Source: Verrucomicrobiia bacterium (GTDB taxonomy: Bacteria; Verrucomicrobiota; Verrucomicrobiia; Limisphaerales; UBA11358). Taken from it: a DNA stretch of 39,970 bases. This document shows positions 34,006 to 39,970 of the stretch, piece by piece. Under the pieces are notes generated by a model. The model ran no database searches, was not told the origin of the DNA, and saw only the letters and a list, made by a program, of their open reading frames with translations. Numbering within the stretch: the first letter of the stretch is position 1; every line of letters begins with the position of its first letter. Made by a program: the position numbers and the translations under genes. The stretch covers positions 1 to 39,970 of the forward strand of contig JANWKE010000057.1 in the NCBI GenBank assembly GCA_025451535.1. Reading direction: 5' to 3'.

Positions 34006-34647
34006 ATGAAAATTACATTAAAAACCATCACCGGTTTGGCGAGTCTGGCGGGTCTCTTGATCGGGAACACCGCATTCGCTGCAAACTTGATTCTAAATCC
34101 GGGTTTTTCGACCGGAGATTTGACCGGTTGGACGCCATTGAATGCAGCGTCAGGGGCCACAATCACCGTGAATCCGACCGGCGGTAACCCGACGGACTAC
34201 GCCTGGTTGAACAATTCCCTGCAAGCCTATAATCTGGCTTAGTCACAGGTGACTCCCAATGGCAGTGTTGTTGGTGCGGGATTAACAGTCACCTATTCGT
34301 TCGATCTACTCGGCGGTAATCAGGCTGCGGGCGGAGTTGATTTCATTCACATATTCGATGAAAACTCCACGGGCGGAGTAATCAGTCAGGGCCCTGGCCT
34401 CCTGGGGCCTTATTTCCCATCCGCCAGCGGGTGGACGACCTACACCGGTACATTTACGACTGTGGCGGGAAGCGATCACCTGTATATCGAGTTTGATGCG
34501 ACCACTGGAGCCAACATCGGGGCCATGGATCAAGTGGGCATTGACAATGTCGTGCTGAGCCTTCCAGTTCCCGAGCCGGCGTCTCTTTCCCTGGTTGCGA
34601 TGGGACTGCTGGGGGTCTGGGCAGTGCGTCGCAGCCGCAAGGCCTGA
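34006..34647 (+). pseudogene. PEP-CTERM secreted protein with an in-frame amber codon
   Basis: From the ATG at 34006: signal peptide 'MKITLKTITGLASLAGLLIG', then 'NLILNPGFSTGDLTGWTPLN', a galactose-binding-like (CBM-type) start common in PEP-CTERM proteins. A TAG at 34240-34242 interrupts the frame after 'SLQAYNLA'; the same frame continues 'SQVTPNGSVVGAGLTVTYSF' to the C-terminal 'VPEPASLSLVAMGLLG' and 'VWAVRRSRKA'. The latter is a textbook PEP-CTERM anchor recognised by exosortase. One C-to-T change (CAG to TAG) would explain the stop. The joined product is ~213 residues. It could be a recent pseudogene, a read-through product or a sequencing error. Confidence 0.85.
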
Positions 34648-34674
34648 AGCGCTTGGACGAGGGTTGAGATTACG

Positions 34675-34710
34675 ACAAAGAGCCTGTCAAACAGGCTCTT
34701 TGTTTTTTGT
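34675..34710 (+). terminator. Rho-independent terminator
   Basis: A perfect 12-bp stem ACAAAGAGCCTG / CAGGCTCTTTGT with a TCAAA loop, followed by a T-rich tract. It lies 28 bp after the PEP-CTERM stop codon. This is the clearest intrinsic terminator in the window. The stem begins with A's, so it may work in both directions. Confidence 0.9.
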
Positions 34711-34803
34711 CTACACTGGTAATGTGCAAACGTGCTGCGCTTGCCACGGTAACGATTCAGCACCGGTCCTGGAGCAAGTCGAAGTAGATAAACCAAGCGT
34801 ATC

Positions 34804-34846
34804 CGTAATAAAATCATTGACCTCACAATCTTAAGTGTAGTATAAC
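34804..34846 (+). promoter_or_regulatory. Promoter and third copy of the 20-bp element before the GH16 gene
   Basis: CGTAATAAAATCATTGACCT (34804-34823) matches the two elements at 33920-33970 in 16 of 20 positions. Its TTGACC (34817-34822) is followed by TATAAC (34841-34846) after 18 bases, a good sigma-70 promoter. Transcription would start near 34853, so the first ATG (34852) would be almost leaderless. Confidence 0.6.
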
Positions 34847-34851
34847 ATACT

Positions 34852-37800
34852 ATGTTCAACACAAGCGGTATGATGAACCTCATCCTGAAGCAAGTACTCC
34901 CCATCCATTTGGCAGTGATCGCCCTGGTGTTTGGTATTGGTACGGACGTGGGCAGAGCACAAGTGCAGCTCAACATTCAGTCCGGTGTTCAGTTGGGTTG
35001 GCCGACAACGAATACAACCAGTACCTATCATCTGCAATGGTCCCCCATCTCCGGTGCCACCTGGACCGATCTGGTCGCGGCTGTCGCCGGCAATGGAACG
35101 ACGCGCACACTTTTTGATCCGGTTCCAGGCGGCAGTCGACAGTATCAGGATTTGGAAATAGTTCCGGGGATACCCCCTTCTTCCGTAAACCCCACGAACG
35201 GGGGATTTGAGGCCGGCAGCGGAAGCAGCGCCAGCAACTGGACGTTGGATACGGCTGCTGGCGGCCCGGTGTATGGTGTTCGCACCAATGACAGTACGCA
35301 CAGCGGTTCATTCGACTTCCAAGTACACCTGGCCAGCACCGGTGCGGGTCCGGTGGTTGAGTTTAACCAGACAGGGGTACCGGTGACGGGGGGAACTGTT
35401 TATCCATTTACTTTCTACGCGAAGGCTCTGGCGGGCAGCCTGGGACAGAGTTCACAGTGGCGAATTCTATGGAATACCGGTGGGGACACGGGTTACCAAA
35501 CATTCAGTCTTACCGCTGGCAGCGACTATACCATAATCAGCAACACGGTTACCGCTCCGGCCAGCGCGACGTCGGCAACGATCTATTTCCACTTTGCCGG
35601 CGCGGCGATCCCGGCCCAGTCGGCCAACATTGACATAGATGATGTCACACTCGGGAGCGGCAGTCCCGGCCCCGGCACCTCACCCGAAACCAATGTCCTT
35701 GCGGTGGCCAGCCTGCCAATGGTCCAAATCAGTTGGCCGAGCACATCCGGTGTTCAGTATAACCCCGAATCGACCACCAACCTTTCAGCGGCCGCCTGGA
35801 ACACCAACTTCTCCGTGATCGTCGGAGATGGGACCGCGAAGTCCATTCTGGCCCCAATGACCAACAGCGCGATGTTCTTTCGGCTGATAATCCCTCCGGT
35901 TGTTGTCCTTCCGCCAACCGGCCTGCACCAGGTGCCGGCGGGAACCACGAATGCCATCAACGTGGCATGGACGGCCAGCGTTTCGCCCGGGGTGACCGAC
36001 TATCGCCTGTTCTATGGTGATACCAACGGAACCACGACGAATATTATTGACCTGGGGAATGTGACCAGCACCGTTATCCCCGGCTTGACCTCAGGCGTGA
36101 CCTATTTCATATCGATCATCACGATCTCTCCCAACGGTCAGAGTCAGGCGGCCACCATCCAGGCTCAAATTTCGACCAATACCAGTGGCGTCGTTTGGTC
36201 GGATGAGTTCAATGGCAACGCAATTGATTCCGGCACCTGGACGTACGACACCGGCGGTGGCGGCTTTGGCAATGGCCAATTTGAAAATGACACCGCCCGT
36301 CACGAGAATTCGTACGTTACGAATGGAACGCTCGTGATTGAAGCGCGCCGTGAGAATTATCTCGGGAACTCCTTCACGTCCGCGCGCATGCTTACCCAGG
36401 GACGATTCGCCTACATGTACGGTGATCTCGAAGCCCGCATCAAACTCCCCAATACCGCCAACGGTTTATGGCCGGCGTTTTGGCTCATGGGCAACAATGC
36501 CGGCGCGATCGTCTGGCCCGCGTGTGGTGAAGTGGACGTGCTCGAGATGGGCAGCGCCGCCGGGATCGCCCAGGGTATTCAGCAGGAGCTGATTGACTCC
36601 GCCGTGCACTACTCAAATGCCACGAATGGCTACAGCAACTACGTTACGTGGCTTACCAACTCGGTAGACCTGACCCAGAATTATCATCTCTACAAGATGT
36701 CCTGGACGCCGACCGCGATCTCGTTTTATCTCGATGGCGTCCCCTACGGGTCCTTCGATATCACGGCAGATTATCTCAGCGAGTTTCATCAGCCGATGTT
36801 CCCGATCCTGAACATTGCCGTCGGCGGCTATAATCCCTCCTATACGGGGGTCTACAGTCCCGCCGGTGTCACAGCCACCATGCCGGCCCGGATGTATGTC
36901 GATTGGATCCGGCTTTCCAATAACGGGTATACCCAATTGTATTTTGGTGATAATTCGGCAGAAAGCGGCAACTTCGGAGTTTTTACCGAGACCACGCCGG
37001 TCAACGACTCCCTCACCTATACCACCAACTCGGACCCGAACACCGACTTCGCCTACAGTAACAATGCTGCACTCTACATCTGGAACAACATGACTCCGAG
37101 CGCCAGCCCGCCGCCGCCGTCCGAGGGCTCCACGTGCTGGTCGTTCGATATCGCCGGCGGCAACTGGTTTGGCATGGGAGTGTTTCTGCCGAATTTCCGG
37201 AACATGATGAATTACTCAGACGGGTATCTTCACTTTGATATTCGGACCACCGCCGGGGACGCCACGCCCATGCAAGTGGGAATCAAAAGTTGCCGGGGTG
37301 GCGAGTTCTGGCTTCCGCTGGGAACCGACCAGACATCGGAGTTCGGATTTGCCCGCGACGGCCAGTGGCATTCGCTGAAAATTCCCTTGAACCGGTTTGC
37401 CAACACCGATTTTCGCACCATGAGCCAATTCTTCATGATCTCGAGTGTCGGTAACGCGCCTTCGGCACTGAACCTGTCCATCGACAATGTCTGGTGGGAG
37501 CCCAGCGCTGCCAAGGTGACCCCGCAAAATGGCGACTTCGGCGTCTACACCGAGACGGCGGCACACCAGACTGCGGGATCATTCAACCTGGGTGTGCAAG
37601 GCAACTTTTTCATCTGGGCGAACACGATGGTGCCCGGGACACAAAATCCGTATGAAGGCGCGCAGGATATCAGTCTCCAATCAGCCGGGCTGGGTTGGAC
37701 GGGAATGGCCTTCACGCCGAACATCAAATACAACATGTCGGCCTTCCGCTACACGGGCAGCCAACTGCAGTTCGCCATGAAGACCACCACTGCCACTGCC

Positions 37801-38067
37801 TTCATGATCGGCATGAAGAGCGGCAACATCGATGGAGTCGGCCAGAAATGGATCACGTTCCAATCCGGCAGCGATCCCTACGGATTCGTCCGCGACGGCA
37901 ACTGGCACGTGGTCAGCATACCCATCTCCGACTTTGAGCCCGAAGTGGATCTCACCGCCGTCAGTCAATTCTTCGAAATCCTGAGCACCGATGCGGCCGT
38001 TTCGAGTATCGAGTTGGATGATATCCACTTTACCAACGGTGGGGTGGCTTCACCACCCAACCCATAA
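34852..38067 (+). CDS. Secreted multidomain glycoside hydrolase family 16 protein
   Basis: A 1071-residue enzyme that should cleave beta-glucans or related polysaccharides outside the cell. The signal peptide is near residues 8-30 ('LILKQVLPIHLAVIALVFGI'). Two ~65-residue modules (about 37-100 and 282-346, with 'TYHLQWSPISG' and 'QYNPESTTNLS') flank a CBM-like domain (about 117-265). A fibronectin-III domain (350-445) precedes GH16 (447-690), with the catalytic E-x-D-x-x-E in 'CGEVDVLEMGSA' (about 560-565). Two related C-terminal modules (about 703-885 and 892-1065, both opening FGVxTET) probably bind carbohydrate. ATGs at 34870 and 34873 are alternative starts, better placed relative to the promoter. 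Confidence 0.92.
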   Translation: MFNTSGMMNLILKQVLPIHLAVIALVFGIGTDVGRAQVQLNIQSGVQLGWPTTNTTSTYHLQWSPISGATWTDLVAAVAGNGTTRTLFDPVPGGSRQYQDLEIVPGIPPSSVNPTNGGFEAGSGSSASNWTLDTAAGGPVYGVRTNDSTHSGSFDFQVHLASTGAGPVVEFNQTGVPVTGGTVYPFTFYAKALAGSLGQSSQWRILWNTGGDTGYQTFSLTAGSDYTIISNTVTAPASATSATIYFHFAGAAIPAQSANIDIDDVTLGSGSPGPGTSPETNVLAVASLPMVQISWPSTSGVQYNPESTTNLSAAAWNTNFSVIVGDGTAKSILAPMTNSAMFFRLIIPPVVVLPPTGLHQVPAGTTNAINVAWTASVSPGVTDYRLFYGDTNGTTTNIIDLGNVTSTVIPGLTSGVTYFISIITISPNGQSQAATIQAQISTNTSGVVWSDEFNGNAIDSGTWTYDTGGGGFGNGQFENDTARHENSYVTNGTLVIEARRENYLGNSFTSARMLTQGRFAYMYGDLEARIKLPNTANGLWPAFWLMGNNAGAIVWPACGEVDVLEMGSAAGIAQGIQQELIDSAVHYSNATNGYSNYVTWLTNSVDLTQNYHLYKMSWTPTAISFYLDGVPYGSFDITADYLSEFHQPMFPILNIAVGGYNPSYTGVYSPAGVTATMPARMYVDWIRLSNNGYTQLYFGDNSAESGNFGVFTETTPVNDSLTYTTNSDPNTDFAYSNNAALYIWNNMTPSASPPPPSEGSTCWSFDIAGGNWFGMGVFLPNFRNMMNYSDGYLHFDIRTTAGDATPMQVGIKSCRGGEFWLPLGTDQTSEFGFARDGQWHSLKIPLNRFANTDFRTMSQFFMISSVGNAPSALNLSIDNVWWEPSAAKVTPQNGDFGVYTETAAHQTAGSFNLGVQGNFFIWANTMVPGTQNPYEGAQDISLQSAGLGWTGMAFTPNIKYNMSAFRYTGSQLQFAMKTTTATAFMIGMKSGNIDGVGQKWITFQSGSDPYGFVRDGNWHVVSIPISDFEPEVDLTAVSQFFEILSTDAAVSSIELDDIHFTNGGVASPPNP

Positions 38068-38218
38068 AACAGCGCCGGCATTTCGGCCAACGGTGGAGAC
38101 ATTAACCTCTCCCGCCGCACGGATTGTTTGACGAACAGGCCTGTCCGGCGAGGGCGCGCGCCGGCTTCAAACGATAAATTTCATTGGCAACGCGCTCGCA
38201 CGTTGGCTAACTCCCGCG
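38068..38218. other. 151-bp spacer between GH16 gene and transporter
   Basis: GC-rich, with no clear terminator, promoter or repeat. An alternative 284-codon plus-strand frame at 38128-38982 overlaps the transporter in another frame and is a shadow. Confidence 0.4.
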
Positions 38219-39136
38219 GTGCCACAGCAAAAAAACAACGCCGCCATCGCCGGGAGTCTGCTGTTTACGGTCTTTTTGTGGGGCGGGAACAACGCCGGCA
38301 CCAAATGGCTGGTCACGGCCTGGCCCCCCATCTGGACCGGCAGCATCCGTTTTCTCCTGGCTGGGGCAGTATTGCTGGTCGTGTTGCGTTACACCGCCTG
38401 GCTGGGCGAACGGCATCCGCTGACTGCCGGTTTGCGCCGGCAACTATGGCTGCGCGGCGGGTTGAGCCTGGCGGTATACATCGTCGCCTTCAATTGGGCG
38501 TTGCGGCTGACCAGTGCGTCCCACGTGGCGTTGTATCTCGGCGCGTCGCCGGTCTGGGCCTTGTTGTGGGAGGAACGGCCGCAACGAAGCTGGGCGAGCG
38601 CGAAACGGTACGGCGCGGCGATGCTGGCGGTCGGCGGCGTGTTGATCTTGTTGTGGCCGGCGCTGCAAACGGCCAGGCTGGACTTGCTGGGAGAATTGTT
38701 TGGCCTGGCTTGCAGTGTCCTGTGGGCATATTTCAGCCGGCAGGTGCGGTTTTTGAGCATGCAACTGAGCGGGACGGAAGTCGCGGCGCACACGATGTGG
38801 ATGTCCGGCGTGTGGCTGCTGCCGTTCGGCCTGGTGGGGATTGTCGCGCGGGGACTGCCCGTCAATGCGGCATACCTTGGCGTGCTGGCGTTTTGTGTCG
38901 TGTGCGGCGGCGTGATTCCCTACGCGCTTTGGAACAGTGCACTCCGCCGCTGGCGTACCAGCCGGGTAATGCTGTTCAATAACCTGATTCCGCTCAGCAC
39001 CATGACCTGGGCACATTTCTGTCTCCGGGAACCGGTCACCCCCACGTTTTGGGTGGCGATGATTTTGATTGTGGCCGGCGTTATCATCGGGCAGACGGAT
39101 TGGTCGAAAATTGCCGGAACGGCGGAACATTATTAG
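38219..39136 (+). CDS. EamA-family (DMT) transporter
   Basis: A 305-residue inner-membrane protein with ten helices, two EamA repeats of five. It starts at a GTG (38219, 'MPQQKNNAAIAGSLLFTVFL'), the first start before the first helix. 'WGGNNAGTKWLV' and 'WPPIWTGSIRFLLAGAVLLV' mark the first repeat, 'CSVLWAYFSRQVRFLSMQLS' and 'VCGGVIPYALWNSALRRWRT' the second, with the usual final 'VIIGQTDWSK'. Such proteins export metabolites such as amino acids, nucleosides or drugs; the substrate cannot be told. A cupin gene follows 13 bp downstream and is probably in the same transcript. Confidence 0.92.
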   Translation: MPQQKNNAAIAGSLLFTVFLWGGNNAGTKWLVTAWPPIWTGSIRFLLAGAVLLVVLRYTAWLGERHPLTAGLRRQLWLRGGLSLAVYIVAFNWALRLTSASHVALYLGASPVWALLWEERPQRSWASAKRYGAAMLAVGGVLILLWPALQTARLDLLGELFGLACSVLWAYFSRQVRFLSMQLSGTEVAAHTMWMSGVWLLPFGLVGIVARGLPVNAAYLGVLAFCVVCGGVIPYALWNSALRRWRTSRVMLFNNLIPLSTMTWAHFCLREPVTPTFWVAMILIVAGVIIGQTDWSKIAGTAEHY

Positions 39137-39149
39137 CCCTTCAAAATAT

Positions 39150-39512
39150 ATGGACATCAAAAACCTCAACGAAGTCCTGCCGTTCATCACCAAGGACGGC
39201 TCGGAAATCCGCGAATTGCTGGCGCACCGCAACTCAGCCATCCGTCAGCAGAGCCTCGCGGAGGCGCGGTTGCCCGCCGGGGGCAGCACCCAGGAACATT
39301 ATCATGTCAAGACCGAGGAGATTTACTACATCACGCATGGCAATGGGCGAATACGGATTGAAGATGAAACTCGGGACGTGAAGGCTGGTGATGCCATTGC
39401 GATTTTGCCCGGCCGGAAACATAAACTTTGGAACACCGGCAATGAAACGTTGCGATTACTGTGCTGCTGCGCGCCGCCTTACGAACATGAAGACACGGTC
39501 ATCACTGAATAG
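39150..39512 (+). CDS. Cupin domain-containing protein
   Basis: A 120-residue single cupin. The start is the ATG at 39150 ('MDIKNLNEVLPFITKDGSEI'); an upstream frame opening would overlap the transporter. The first cupin motif is 'PAGGSTQEHYHVKTEEIYYI' (metal ligands His, His and Glu) and 'GNGRIRIEDETRDVKAGDAI'; the second is 'ILPGRKHKLWNTGNETLRLL', with the third His. The C-terminal 'CCCAPPYEHEDT' has three adjacent Cys. The protein resembles small sugar- or metabolite-binding cupins such as mannose-6-phosphate isomerase-like proteins. It follows the DMT transporter and may act on the same compound. Confidence 0.9.
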   Translation: MDIKNLNEVLPFITKDGSEIRELLAHRNSAIRQQSLAEARLPAGGSTQEHYHVKTEEIYYITHGNGRIRIEDETRDVKAGDAIAILPGRKHKLWNTGNETLRLLCCCAPPYEHEDTVITE

Positions 39513-39592
39513 ATTTAAACAACCTGGCAGTTGAAACAATTTGAAATGTCTGGACGCATCACCATTCTCCGAATGTGGCTCGCGAGCACACT

Positions 39593-39770
39593 CGCCCTAC
39601 CAGCCTGGACGAAGGTGGTGGTACGTTCTGGAATTTCAGGTAGGGTCATCGCGCTGCGATGACCGCGCCGCGTTCAGCGGCGCAACGAAACACCGGAGGA
39701 TTCATGGTAGTTCAGGTTCCGTCCGCTGAACGCGGACGGTGACGCCGCCGCGCGGCGTCCTTACCGTGGC
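39593..39770. repeat. Cluster of hairpins in the 324-bp spacer
   Basis: Several perfect or near-perfect hairpins stand in a row: GCCCTACC (39593) with GGTAGGG (39639), TCATCGC-GCTGCGATGA, GCGCCGC-gttca-GCGGCGC, CCGTCCGC-tgaac-GCGGACGG and GACGCC-gccgc-GGCGTC. No promoter was recognised. The cluster resembles the REP-like elements elsewhere in the window. Confidence 0.6.
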
Positions 39771-39836
39771 AAAACGTACTGCTGCCTGGTCGAATCGTGA
39801 ATTGACCTGCGTGCCGTCGCGCGCTTAACTGGTGCC

Positions 39837-39970
39837 ATGAAATTTTCGACCTTCGGGTTTTTGGTCTTGATTGCGATGCTGGCCAACGGTTGCGTCCTTT
39901 TCCATCATCACCGGGCACAACCGGCACAACCGGTTCAACCGGCCCAGACCAGCGCTTATTTAGCGCCGGC
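39837..39970 (+). CDS. Putative lipoprotein (3' end outside window)
   Basis: An ATG at 39837 opens a frame to the window edge: 'MKFSTFGFLVLIAMLANGCV', then a His-rich start 'LFHHHRAQPAQPVQPAQ'. The signal peptide ends in a lipobox-like ANGC, so a lipoprotein is likely. The mature part begins with three His and a Pro-Ala-Gln repeat, probably a disordered linker. Only 44 residues are visible. It was found by eye because it is too short to appear as a long frame. Confidence 0.65.
   Translation, partial: MKFSTFGFLVLIAMLANGCVLFHHHRAQPAQPVQPAQTSAYLAP

Noticed and set aside
38128-38982. 284-codon plus-strand frame overlapping the transporter
   Set aside because: Arg/Gly-rich shadow of the transporter, which has ten clear helices.

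Overview
The window looks like a chromosome segment of a soil or freshwater Verrucomicrobium of the Pedosphaera/Limisphaerales type. Pointers to this are the moderately high GC core genes, a GldG-like/DUF4340 gene pair, many dispersed palindromic intergenic repeats, a GxxExxY cassette bounded by 'CCGCGG' inverted repeats, a PEP-CTERM secreted protein, a GH16 glycanase with Verrucomicrobia-style repeat modules, and TTG/GTG starts with few clear Shine-Dalgarno sites. This assignment is inference; no rRNA gene is present to confirm it.

Layout. 1-2562 (+): the end of a GldG-like ABC-transporter auxiliary protein, overlapped by a DUF4340 protein. 2679-10071 (-): a tight run of about eleven exported or membrane-anchored proteins of unknown function, many joined by ATGA overlaps. 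Nine of them begin with an almost identical ~42-bp sequence encoding the signal peptide, followed by unrelated mature domains. This array, visibly more AT-rich than its surroundings, is the most unusual part of the window. 10508-13557: thioredoxin reductase (trxB), an opposing NAD-dependent epimerase, a small unknown protein and a DUF2721 membrane protein. 13690-15903: GAPDH, a GxxExxY element with terminal inverted repeats, and msrA. 15979-22165: envelope protein quality control, with yacG and a tail-specific protease (-) divergent from an FKBP isomerase, an HtrA protease and a CbpA-type DnaJ (+). 22242-24003: an SDR oxidoreductase, a small basic protein and a HAD phosphatase. 24040-27004 (-): SRP RNA, dnaX, ybaB, recR, a classic replication/repair cluster. 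27112-33725: an M48 metalloprotease, an FHA-zinc-membrane fusion, plsY overlapping an unusual GNAT-aminotransferase fusion, a small membrane protein, an ndk-like kinase and a rhodanese. 33900-38067: a PEP-CTERM gene broken by an in-frame amber codon, a strong terminator, and a large secreted GH16 enzyme; the two genes share an upstream 20-bp element. 38219-39970: a DMT transporter, a cupin, a repeat-rich spacer and the start of a lipoprotein.

Repeats are a theme. A two-hairpin element occurs at 10357-10428 and inverted at 33270-33337; other hairpins occupy most longer spacers; two repeat types have entered coding sequence in frame (dnaX at 25585-25660 and the GNAT-aminotransferase at 31413-31445). 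Several repeats touch or supply stop codons. No CRISPR array, tRNA, rRNA or transposase gene was seen.
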